Assembly: GCA_002441205.1 (NCBI GenBank)
Contig: DJVN01000166.1
Coordinates: forward strand, 1 to 13,143
From: Syntrophaceae bacterium UBA6255
Lineage (GTDB): Bacteria; Desulfobacterota; Syntrophia; Syntrophales; Smithellaceae
Length of the DNA: 13,143 bases
Reading direction: 5' to 3'
The notes beneath the pieces were generated by a model. That model was not told the DNA's origin and did not search any database. It saw only the letters and a list, made by a program, of their open reading frames with translations. This document shows, one piece after another, positions 5,848-12,650 of the stretch (the first letter of the stretch is position 1; each line of letters opens with the position of its first letter). The position numbers were made by a program, and so were the translations under genes.

Positions 5848-6392
5848 TTAAAATTAATCTTTTACCCTATCGTGAAAAGGCAAAAAAAGACACTTTCTAT
5901 AGGCAGGTATTTATTGTTGCCGGTTTATTTGTTTTTTTTATTCTTGCGCTTGTTTGGATCACGATAATGTTACAATCTTCAATCAGCGATCTGGAAGCTA
6001 AAATAAATCAAGCGGAAGCCAAAAAAGTCGCACTGGATAAAAAAATAGGAGACGTGGAAAAATTCAAGAAACTCAAAAGAGAACTGGAGCAGAAATTAGG
6101 AGTCATTGCCACCCTGGAAGAAAATCGGCTGACTCCCTTAAAAACACTTGATAATCTGGCACTGCTTGTCCCTGACAAAGATATCTGGCTTGTTAAAATA
6201 AATCAGAAGGGCAGTGGTCTCACGATTGATGGAATCGGCAGGGATAATATTGTTGTCGCCAACTTTATGAAGAGCATTGAACAATTTGATCCAATAAAAT
6301 CGGTAGAACTGAAATCTTCACAAAAGATCGAGATTTCGGGAATCACTTTGCAACAGTTTACTTTTTCCTGTCTTTTAAAAAAGGGATTTTGA
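5844..6392 (+). CDS. pilN: Type IV pilus assembly protein PilN
   Basis: A 182-residue inner-membrane protein. The N-terminal cytoplasmic tail carries INLLPYRE (residues 4-11), the conserved peptide that docks into PilM. A membrane helix spans about 22-44 (VFIVAGLFVFFILALVWITI), a coiled coil about 45-95 is rich in Lys/Glu heptads, and a periplasmic ferredoxin-like domain follows, including LDNLALLVPDKDIWLVKI. PilN pairs with PilO through the coiled coil and this domain. The gene overlaps pilM by 4 bp and ends 3 bp before pilO. Nothing is missing relative to the family. Confidence 0.94.
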   Translation: MIKINLLPYREKAKKDTFYRQVFIVAGLFVFFILALVWITIMLQSSISDLEAKINQAEAKKVALDKKIGDVEKFKKLKRELEQKLGVIATLEENRLTPLKTLDNLALLVPDKDIWLVKINQKGSGLTIDGIGRDNIVVANFMKSIEQFDPIKSVELKSSQKIEISGITLQQFTFSCLLKKGF

Positions 6393-6395
6393 TGT

Positions 6396-7151
6396 ATGGC
6401 CATAGATATTGATATTAATACTATTAAAAAAATGCCGCTTAAAATGAAAGCTGTTGTTGTATTGGTTGCGTTTCTATTAATCGGTTATTTTTACTGGTAT
6501 CTCTTTTTGTCTTCAGCGCTGGGAAAAAAGAGCTCGCTGAACGTAAAACTTTCGGAAATACAAAAGAAAATCAAAGAACAAGAAAAGCTTGCCAGTCAGC
6601 TCGACAAATATATGGCTGATGTGAAAGCTTTGCAAGAAAACTATAAAATCGCTTTACAAAAGCTTCCCGACCAGCGGGAAATACCCAATCTTTTCCATTC
6701 CGTAGCTTCAGTGGGCAAGGAAGCCGGCATAGAATTTTTATTATTTCAGCCCAAGGTGCCAGTGCCCAAAGGAATGGACGCTTCAGCATCTGCTGAACCA
6801 AAGACGGCAGCGTTACTGAAACCGTCGGACCAAAGAGGCCAAAAACCTCCAGCCGATGCTAAGGGCAAAAAAGGCGCTGCAGCCCCAGCCCCGGCGCCGG
6901 AACCTTTCTATGAGGAAATACCCGTAGCGGTATCCGTGGTTGGTAGTTTTCAGAATATCTTGTATTTCTTCAATAAGGTAGCTCATTTGCCGAGAATTAT
7001 TAATATTTCTGATGTCACTATGAGTAAAGACTCGAAAACGGCAACACAATTGATTTCGTCAACTTTTACAATTAAGACTTACATGTTCATTGAGAAAAAA
7101 GAAAAATCTACTGAAACAGCCACTGCAACAAAAAGTGAAAAGAAAAAATGA
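6396..7151 (+). CDS. pilO: Type IV pilus assembly protein PilO, with a low-complexity insert
   Basis: A 251-residue inner-membrane protein. After a short cytoplasmic tail comes a membrane helix at about 18-38 (AVVVLVAFLLIGYFYWYLFL), a coiled coil to about residue 90, and the family motif KLPDQREIPNLF. The periplasmic domain contains AGIEFLLFQP, then FYEEIPVAVSVVGSF and LPRIINISDV, the conserved core of PilO. Between these two parts, at about residues 126-168, is an Ala/Pro/Lys-rich insert with no predicted structure, and the C-terminus is a charged Lys/Thr/Glu tail. PilO forms heterodimers with PilN and holds PilP. It begins 3 bp after pilN and overlaps pilP by ATGA at 7148-7151. The insert makes it longer than the roughly 200 residues usual for the family. 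Confidence 0.93.
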   Translation: MAIDIDINTIKKMPLKMKAVVVLVAFLLIGYFYWYLFLSSALGKKSSLNVKLSEIQKKIKEQEKLASQLDKYMADVKALQENYKIALQKLPDQREIPNLFHSVASVGKEAGIEFLLFQPKVPVPKGMDASASAEPKTAALLKPSDQRGQKPPADAKGKKGAAAPAPAPEPFYEEIPVAVSVVGSFQNILYFFNKVAHLPRIINISDVTMSKDSKTATQLISSTFTIKTYMFIEKKEKSTETATATKSEKKK

Positions 7152-7807
7152 AAAAAATAAAAATCATTTATTTTAATACACTGATTATTATTCTTGTCTC
7201 GGCATTTTTTTCTTTCGCCGCCGAAACAAAAAATATTTCGGAAACCGCATCCCCGGGGAAAGCGGTTTCCGACAAAGCAAATGCACCGGCTCAAAGTTCG
7301 GTAAAACCAGTTCCTGCTGACGTTTCAACGTCACTTAAGCCATCGCCTGCTTCTGCCGCTGCAAATGTTACACCTGAATCAAAAGCAAGTCCGGTTGAAG
7401 CGCCGGCTGCCGTTGCGGCACCGTCACTACCGAATCAGGCAAGCTCTTATAGCTATCATCCTGCGGGAAAACCGGATCCATTCAAGTCTTTTATCGTTAT
7501 CGTGGATAAGAAGACTCCAAAAACAAAAGCGGCTACAGAAAAAAAAGAGCGACCTCTTTCCATCTTCCCATTACAAAGAGCCGAAACAGATCAGTACAAA
7601 GTGGTTGGAATCGTCGGCAATGAGAATAAAAGAATGGCTATTGTAGAAGATGCCTCAAAAAAACATTACCCTTTGTTAATCGGAACACGCATCGGATTGC
7701 ATAATGGCAAGGTAACAGAAATACTGGTTGACCGGGTCATTGTGGAAGAATATGATGATGATGACAATAAGGAAAAAAGAGTAATTCTAAAACTGCGTAA
7801 AAATTAA
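7148..7807 (+). CDS. pilP: Type IV pilus assembly protein PilP
   Basis: A 219-residue periplasmic protein. An N-terminal hydrophobic segment (IIYFNTLIIILVSAFFSFAA) is followed by an Ala/Pro/Ser-rich linker to about residue 98. Then come YHPAGKPDPFKSF (the Asp-Pro-Phe motif of PilP) and the beta-rich homology domain: PLSIFPLQRAETDQYKVVGI, MAIVEDASKKHYPLLIGTRI and a strand ending VILKLRKN. PilP links the PilNO dimer to the PilQ secretin. Many PilP proteins are lipoproteins, but this one contains no cysteine at all, so it must be soluble or kept by an uncleaved signal anchor. The gene overlaps pilO by 4 bp and lies 14 bp before pilQ. Confidence 0.92.
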   Translation: MKKIKIIYFNTLIIILVSAFFSFAAETKNISETASPGKAVSDKANAPAQSSVKPVPADVSTSLKPSPASAAANVTPESKASPVEAPAAVAAPSLPNQASSYSYHPAGKPDPFKSFIVIVDKKTPKTKAATEKKERPLSIFPLQRAETDQYKVVGIVGNENKRMAIVEDASKKHYPLLIGTRIGLHNGKVTEILVDRVIVEEYDDDDNKEKRVILKLRKN

Positions 7808-7821
7808 AATGAGGTAAAATC

Positions 7822-9522
7822 ATGAAAAAATATTTCTCCAGAATATTTATTGCATTAATCATTATTGCATGGATTTTTACATATATTATGGGAAACTCCT
7901 TTGCCGCGCTGGACGAAGATAATCCAACTACCCCGAATGAATCTGTCATAAGTCCAGGAATGCTGAAAAATATTATGATGGCAAAGTTGTCCGGTAAAGA
8001 AAGGATTCATCTCGTCGTTTCCAAGCAGCCCGAACAACCTATCGACGTTAAAAGCAAAGACAACGGGAGTTATCTGATTAGACTGGAAGATTTTGAGGTT
8101 GCCGAAAGTCTCTGCCGTCCGCTGGGAGAGGGAGAATTGAACAACATTATCAGCGTTGTTCCGTCGCAACAATTCATTGACGGGAAAAAATGGGTTTATT
8201 TAACCATCTACCCTCACGAGATTGTTCCTTATTCGATAAGACAGGAAGGAGAAAATGTTTTAATTGATTTCAATATTGCCAGCATTGAAGCAAGAAACGC
8301 CAGTGTTTCTTCATCGTCCAGAAAATCGGTTGCAAAAGTAAGCACCCGGCAGGAAATAAATGAAGTTTCGGATCAAGCCATCAAACATGCTCCTGCTAAA
8401 AAACAAACAGAAAGAATAGTATCTCTCGATTTTCAGGACGCCGATATCAAAAGCGTTTTCCGTCTCATGGCTGAATATGGTAATGTCAGTATTATCACTA
8501 CGGATGAGGTAAAAGGCAACATAACGCTGTCCATGAAAAATGTTCCCTGGACAAAAGCTTTGGAAACGATATTGGACATTAATGGCCTGACCAAAAAAGA
8601 AGATGATAATGTCATTATCATTTCAAGCCTGGCCAGAAGTCAAAAAGACGAGGCGGCAAGGGAAGCGCAACAAGAACTCGAAAAGAAAAGAAGAGCGGAT
8701 AAGGGCTTACTAAAACAGGTATTAATTGAAGCAAAGATTGTTGAGGCTTCTGAAGAATTTGTGAGGAATCTGGGCATTAAATGGGGTTTCGGGAGTCAGC
8801 AGAGAGTATCGGGCAGCAGCCAATATGGTGTGGGCATTGTAGGCGGAAGCAATGTATCGCAATCAAATACGTGGAACCAATACTACCCCCCTCAAACTCC
8901 AGTTGGTGATTTAACTATGGCTGCGGTAAATTTCCCGTCATCTCTGGCATCACCAACCATCGGGTTGGTTTTTGGCGGCGCGACAGGATTTTTGGAAACC
9001 CAACTGGCCGCGCTGGAAACTAACTCTACCGGTAAAATAATTTCTGCGCCAAAGGTTGTCACCATGGAAGGCATGAAGGCTCTTATCAAACAGGGAGATG
9101 AGGTCCCGTACATCACTCCGTCATCGGGCACTTCACCGGCGACCGTTACTTTTAAAGAAGCCTTGTTAAAGTTGGAAGTTACGCCGAAATTAACAGACGA
9201 CGGAAAAATTTCCATGGATATCAAGGCCAGTAATGATACGCCGGATTGGTCCAAAGCCGCCTTGAATCCGCAGGGCAATCCCCCGATCGTGAAGAGTGAA
9301 GTTGAGTCCAAGGTTGTCATTAATGACGGCGACACGGTCGTTATCGGCGGAATTTTAAGATCACAAGACAGTAAGGCGGTTAGCGGCTGGCCCTGGCTGC
9401 AAAAAATACCTGTTCTCGGCTGGTTATTTAAAACCTCTGATGTAACGAAAACTAAAAGACAATTATTGATTTTTGTTACACCCAGAATATTAAATGATTA
9501 CGAAGCCGGCGAGAATCAGTAA
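7822..9522 (+). CDS. pilQ: Type IV pilus secretin PilQ, short form apparently lacking the N1 domain
   Basis: A 566-residue outer-membrane secretin through which the pilus emerges. Residues 1-28 form a signal peptide. One AMIN-like beta domain spans about 55-152 (RIHLVVSKQPEQPIDV to NVLIDFNIAS). The STN/N0 domain is at about 199-269 (IVSLDFQDADIKSVFRLMAE to NVIIISS). The secretin core runs from about 297 to 556: QVLIEAKIVEASEEF, LGIKWGF, SAPKVVTMEGMKALIKQGDE, VESKVVINDGDTVVIGGI and KIPVLGWLFK. In standard PilQ a NolW (N1) domain separates STN from the QVLIEA strand. Here only about 27 mostly charged residues (271-297, around EAAREAQQELEKKRR) lie there. That explains much of the short length. 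An AAAATGAGG box precedes the ATG. The likely pilotin is the next gene. Confidence 0.93.
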   Translation: MKKYFSRIFIALIIIAWIFTYIMGNSFAALDEDNPTTPNESVISPGMLKNIMMAKLSGKERIHLVVSKQPEQPIDVKSKDNGSYLIRLEDFEVAESLCRPLGEGELNNIISVVPSQQFIDGKKWVYLTIYPHEIVPYSIRQEGENVLIDFNIASIEARNASVSSSSRKSVAKVSTRQEINEVSDQAIKHAPAKKQTERIVSLDFQDADIKSVFRLMAEYGNVSIITTDEVKGNITLSMKNVPWTKALETILDINGLTKKEDDNVIIISSLARSQKDEAAREAQQELEKKRRADKGLLKQVLIEAKIVEASEEFVRNLGIKWGFGSQQRVSGSSQYGVGIVGGSNVSQSNTWNQYYPPQTPVGDLTMAAVNFPSSLASPTIGLVFGGATGFLETQLAALETNSTGKIISAPKVVTMEGMKALIKQGDEVPYITPSSGTSPATVTFKEALLKLEVTPKLTDDGKISMDIKASNDTPDWSKAALNPQGNPPIVKSEVESKVVINDGDTVVIGGILRSQDSKAVSGWPWLQKIPVLGWLFKTSDVTKTKRQLLIFVTPRILNDYEAGENQ

Positions 9523-9605
9523 TATACGACCCATAAATAATCAAGTCATCAGCCGGCATTATACTGTTTATCGACCCTTGATTCCAGATTTCATCATGGT
9601 TTTTT

Positions 9606-10373
9606 ATGAAGCGAACTAAAAACAAAACTGTTTTCATCCTGATCATGCTCATCATGCTTTTTTTATTATCCTGCACGTTCACGCCCTGGCATAGAGAGCA
9701 ATCGGAAAGTTTCTTGAATAAAGGTATTTCTTTTTTAAGCGCGGGACAATATAACAGCGCCTTAAAAGAACTTCTGGAAGCCGAAAAATATCATTCCGGC
9801 AATCCCAAAGTTCATTACTATTTGGGCATAGCCTATCATGGCAAAGGAATGATCAAAGAGGCCGTTGAAGAATTTGAAGAGGCAGTATCGCTGGACGACA
9901 ATTATTCCGAAGCACATAATTATCTGGGCACTCTTTATTCGGAAAGAAAACTCTGGGACAAAGCGATTCAAGAGTTTGAAAAGGCGCTCCGGAATCATTT
10001 GTATGATACCCCTTCCATGGCTTTATATAATATGGCATGGGCTTATTACTCTAAAAAAGATTATCAGATGGCTTTAGTGAAATATCAGGAAGCGCTCAAG
10101 GTGGAACCGATGACCAGATTGCGTCCGCTAATAGAAAAAAACATCGGTCTGATTTATTATGACCAGAGCTATTTCTCTGAAGCCATAAAACACTTTAAAA
10201 AATCAGTCGAGTTGGATTCTTCGCTGGTTGACGCCTATTATTTATTAGGACAAAGTTATTTAAAGAATAAAGATGACGGAAATGCCCGCGGGGCATTTCA
10301 AAATGTCATTCAGTTATCACCGGATTCCCCCTTGGGTCTTAAAGCCAAAAATTATCTGCAATCATTGAAATAA
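9606..10373 (+). CDS. pilW: PilW/PilF-type TPR lipoprotein, probable PilQ pilotin
   Basis: A 255-residue TPR protein with a lipoprotein signal: a hydrophobic core (VFILIMLIMLFLLSC) ends in a lipobox with the acceptor Cys at residue 23. From about residue 30 onward there are roughly six TPR units, for example ALKELLEAEKYHSGNPKVHY, LGIAYHGKGMIKEAVEEFEE and ALYNMAWAYYSKKDYQMALV. Length, lipidation and TPR content fit PilW/PilF, the lipoprotein that helps PilQ assemble in the outer membrane. The position immediately after pilQ, same strand, 83 bp gap, supports this. The symbol is therefore a family assignment rather than proven. No clear ribosome-binding site is seen before the ATG. A 9-bp hairpin lies inside the coding sequence at 10279-10299. 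Confidence 0.82.
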   Translation: MKRTKNKTVFILIMLIMLFLLSCTFTPWHREQSESFLNKGISFLSAGQYNSALKELLEAEKYHSGNPKVHYYLGIAYHGKGMIKEAVEEFEEAVSLDDNYSEAHNYLGTLYSERKLWDKAIQEFEKALRNHLYDTPSMALYNMAWAYYSKKDYQMALVKYQEALKVEPMTRLRPLIEKNIGLIYYDQSYFSEAIKHFKKSVELDSSLVDAYYLLGQSYLKNKDDGNARGAFQNVIQLSPDSPLGLKAKNYLQSLK

Positions 10374-10388
10374 TGTAGCAACATTATT
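10369..10388 (+). terminator. Weak AT-rich hairpin at the end of the pilus operon
   Basis: AATAATGT-AGCA-ACATTATT is a perfect 8-bp stem with a 4-base loop, and it overlaps the TAA stop of the TPR lipoprotein. It lacks GC pairs and a clean T-run (AAACTTTTC follows), so it would be at best a weak terminator, or an mRNA 3' end element. A TTGACA follows at 10403-10408, which fits a transcription unit boundary here. Confidence 0.35.
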
Positions 10389-10402
10389 AAACTTTTCAAT
10401 TC

Positions 10403-10431
10403 TTGACACGCTATATCGGCTATGTTACGTA
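10403..10431 (+). promoter_or_regulatory. Possible promoter upstream of the cytoplasmic TPR gene
   Basis: A perfect TTGACA lies at 10403-10408. At 17 bp spacing the -10 position reads TACGTA (10426-10431), a poor match. It is the only promoter-like signal in the 77 bp gap between the pilus lipoprotein and the next gene. Confidence 0.25.
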
Positions 10432-10450
10432 GCGCAAAACCATATCATTC

Positions 10451-11158
10451 ATGCAACTGATTACGGAAATGGGAAACAACAATTTTGATGAAAATCGCAT
10501 TGATTTTATTCGTGAAGCCAGTGTGCTTTTACAGAGTAAAAATCTGATTGAGGCGACCAATCTTGCCGCAGAACGACTAAAAAATTATCCTGCAGATGTC
10601 GACGCTATGGGAGTTTACTGTGAAGCGTTGATTCAGCTGGGCAGGATTGAAGAAATGCGCAAGTTACTGAACACCGTAGCGGACATCATTTCCGGTTTTA
10701 ATATGATTTATGAACGTGCCGGCGATATCTGCCGCGATTATGGTTTTGATCATGAAGCCGCTGTCTGTTACGAAAAATTCATTTCCCTGCGTCCGGACAC
10801 TGAAAGATCAAGGGACATTATTTCTAAAATGGCTTCTTTAGAACAGGAGGACAGACCCTCTGCCGTAACGGCTTCGGCGGATCCTATGATCCCTGAACAA
10901 GATTTTTATACGCTGACCATGGCTCAATTGTTTATCAAGCAGGGGCATGGTGAAGATGCGGAAAAAATTCTTGAAACCATAATAAAAAGTGAACCGGATA
11001 ACACGCAGGCCATGGCCTTGCTGGAAAATCTAAGGAAATCTCAAAGCGCGCAGGCAACCGGGAAATCCCTTTCTTTAAAAAACGATCATGTGATTCAAAT
11101 ACTTTCTTCCTGGCTGAAAAATATTGAAAGGTTGAAAATGAATGCCGCGGGAAATTAA
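10451..11158 (+). CDS. Cytoplasmic TPR-like protein of unknown function
   Basis: A 235-residue protein with no signal peptide or membrane segment. The N-terminal half has helical repeats of TPR type, such as ASVLLQSKNLIEATNLAAER, DAMGVYCEALIQLGRIEEM and GDICRDYGFDHEAAVCYEKF. A polar linker at about 133-150 separates a second TPR pair: TLTMAQLFIKQGHGEDAEKI and EPDNTQAMALLENL. The C-terminus ends in an amphipathic helix, IQILSSWLKNIERLK. The start is uncertain: neither the ATG at 10451 nor the in-frame one at 10469 has a good ribosome-binding site. The last 17 bp overlap the peptidase gene, so the two are probably coupled. It might belong functionally to either the pilus block or the downstream genes. 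I do not recognise a specific family. Confidence 0.75.
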   Translation: MQLITEMGNNNFDENRIDFIREASVLLQSKNLIEATNLAAERLKNYPADVDAMGVYCEALIQLGRIEEMRKLLNTVADIISGFNMIYERAGDICRDYGFDHEAAVCYEKFISLRPDTERSRDIISKMASLEQEDRPSAVTASADPMIPEQDFYTLTMAQLFIKQGHGEDAEKILETIIKSEPDNTQAMALLENLRKSQSAQATGKSLSLKNDHVIQILSSWLKNIERLKMNAAGN

Positions 11159-12227
11159 ATTTCTTTCCGACAGAATATCCCTTCTTCAGAAAACATTTGC
11201 TGCCCGTAAAATTGACAGCCTGATTTTTTTCAATATGAGCAACATTCGTTATCTTTGCGGCTTTACAGGATCCGAAGGCGTTCTTATCGTGGGCTCCGGT
11301 CAAACAATTTTACTGGTTGACGGTCGTTATACGTCCCAGGCCGAACTGGAGACGAAAAAAATTGTAGTCAAAGAGGTTACGGATAAAATCACGGGAATTG
11401 TTCAGGAGATAAAAGAATCGAAATCAAAACGCATTGGATTTGAAGCGGATTCAATCACCCTGAGCCTGTATAATCAATTGACGAATCGTATTAAGAAAGA
11501 AAATTGGGTTGCATTAGACAATGAAGTGAGAATGCTGAGAGCCTGTAAGGACAATACGGAAATTCAATTGATGAAAAAGGCTGCTCAGATTTCCTCATCG
11601 GCAATCCATGCTGTCATAAACCGCGTCAAGCCGGGATGGAGGGAAAAGGACATTGCCTTGCAATTGGAGATAGAAGCCGGAAATAATGGCGCTGATGGCG
11701 TATCCTTTGAAACCATTGTTGCCGCAGGAGATCATTCTTCTCTTCCGCACGCGCGACCAACCGACAGAAAAATAAAACCCGGGGATTTTGTTGTTATCGA
11801 TTTCGGCATCCGATATCAAGGCTACTGTTCCGACGAAACATGCACGATTGCTTTCGGAAAATTGACAGACAAGCAAAAAAATGCTTATCAGGTGGTCAAG
11901 AACGCCCATGATCTCGCTCTGGAGGCAGTCAAGGCGGATATACCCGCCGCAGAGATAGACAAATGCGCACGGAAGGCTTTCGGAAAAAAATTAGGCCGGT
12001 ATTTTACCCACGGAACAGGACACGGCGTTGGTCTGGAAGTTCATGAAGCCCCGCGTCTGTCGTCACTTTCCGGCGATATTTTAAAACCGGGGATGGTATT
12101 CACCATTGAACCCGGATTATACATTCCCGGTCTCTGGGGAGTGAGAATAGAAGACACAATATTACTTAAAAAAAATAGTTGCGAAAAGCTTACAAAAATG
12201 AATAAAGATCTTACCATTATAGAATAA
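11142..12227 (+). CDS. pepQ: M24 family Xaa-Pro peptidase (aminopeptidase P/prolidase type)
   Basis: A 361-residue cytosolic metallopeptidase that cleaves peptides at an X-Pro bond. The N-terminal creatinase-like domain covers about 1-132 and contains NIRYLCGFTGSEGVLIV and LLVDGRYTSQAE. The catalytic pita-bread domain follows. All five metal ligands are present: Asp220 (VVIDFG), Asp231 (YCSDET), His294 (GTGHGVGLEVHE), Glu323 (FTIEPGLY) and Glu337 (VRIEDT); His203 and His301 match the substrate-binding histidines. Length is typical. The sequence does not decide between aminopeptidase P and dipeptidase specificity, so pepQ is a provisional symbol. It overlaps the upstream TPR gene by 17 bp and lies 18 bp before gcvH. 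There is no signal peptide. Confidence 0.93.
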   Translation: MPREIKFLSDRISLLQKTFAARKIDSLIFFNMSNIRYLCGFTGSEGVLIVGSGQTILLVDGRYTSQAELETKKIVVKEVTDKITGIVQEIKESKSKRIGFEADSITLSLYNQLTNRIKKENWVALDNEVRMLRACKDNTEIQLMKKAAQISSSAIHAVINRVKPGWREKDIALQLEIEAGNNGADGVSFETIVAAGDHSSLPHARPTDRKIKPGDFVVIDFGIRYQGYCSDETCTIAFGKLTDKQKNAYQVVKNAHDLALEAVKADIPAAEIDKCARKAFGKKLGRYFTHGTGHGVGLEVHEAPRLSSLSGDILKPGMVFTIEPGLYIPGLWGVRIEDTILLKKNSCEKLTKMNKDLTIIE

Positions 12228-12245
12228 AGAAAGGATTGTTCTATC

Positions 12246-12641
12246 ATGAAGGATTTCCCAGAAGATATCATTTATAGTTGCGAGCATATATGGGTGAAGG
12301 TTGACGGAAATATGGCCACCATCGGCATAACGGATTACGCCCAGGAAAGACTGGGCGATATTCTTTCCGTCGAGTTCATTGAAAACGACACCTATGTGGA
12401 GCGTGACGAAACATTTGGTTCCATCGAATCCGTCAAAGAAGTGGTGGATTTGATTTCCCCGGTTAGCGGTACGGTTGTCGTTATTAATGAGGACATCCTT
12501 GAAGACGTCAGTATCATCAACAGAGACCCCTACGATACGGGATGGCTGGTTGTCATCGAAATGGATAATCTTGAGCAGCTGGAAGATCTTCTTGCAGCTT
12601 CCAACTACCATGACTTAATTGCGCAGGAAGAAGGCGAATGA
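12246..12641 (+). CDS. gcvH: Glycine cleavage system H protein (lipoyl carrier)
   Basis: A 131-residue lipoyl-domain protein. It opens with PEDIIYSCEHIWVKVDGN and has GITDYAQERLGDILSVEF, both GcvH hallmarks. The lipoylation site is Lys64 in FGSIESVKEVVDLISPVSG, and DPYDTGWLVVIEM closes the core. In the glycine cleavage system H carries the aminomethyl group between P, T and L proteins. No gcvP, gcvT or lpd is in this window, so it may be a stand-alone carrier. The usual Asn-Pro before the Glu-Leu-Val-Asn stretch is replaced (ILEDVSIIN), a small divergence. AAGAAAGGA lies before the ATG. The next gene, 9 bp downstream, is a lipoyl/octanoyl transferase-type enzyme that probably modifies it. Confidence 0.92.
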   Translation: MKDFPEDIIYSCEHIWVKVDGNMATIGITDYAQERLGDILSVEFIENDTYVERDETFGSIESVKEVVDLISPVSGTVVVINEDILEDVSIINRDPYDTGWLVVIEMDNLEQLEDLLAASNYHDLIAQEEGE

Positions 12642-12650
12642 TCCTTTTTT

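Noticed and set aside
8892..9335. Minus-strand open frame of 147 codons
   Set aside because: It is antisense to the most conserved part of the PilQ secretin core.
9539..9583. AATCAAG and CTTGATT arms between pilQ and the TPR lipoprotein
   Set aside because: The arms are 7 bp with a 31-base loop and no T-run; too weak to call a terminator.
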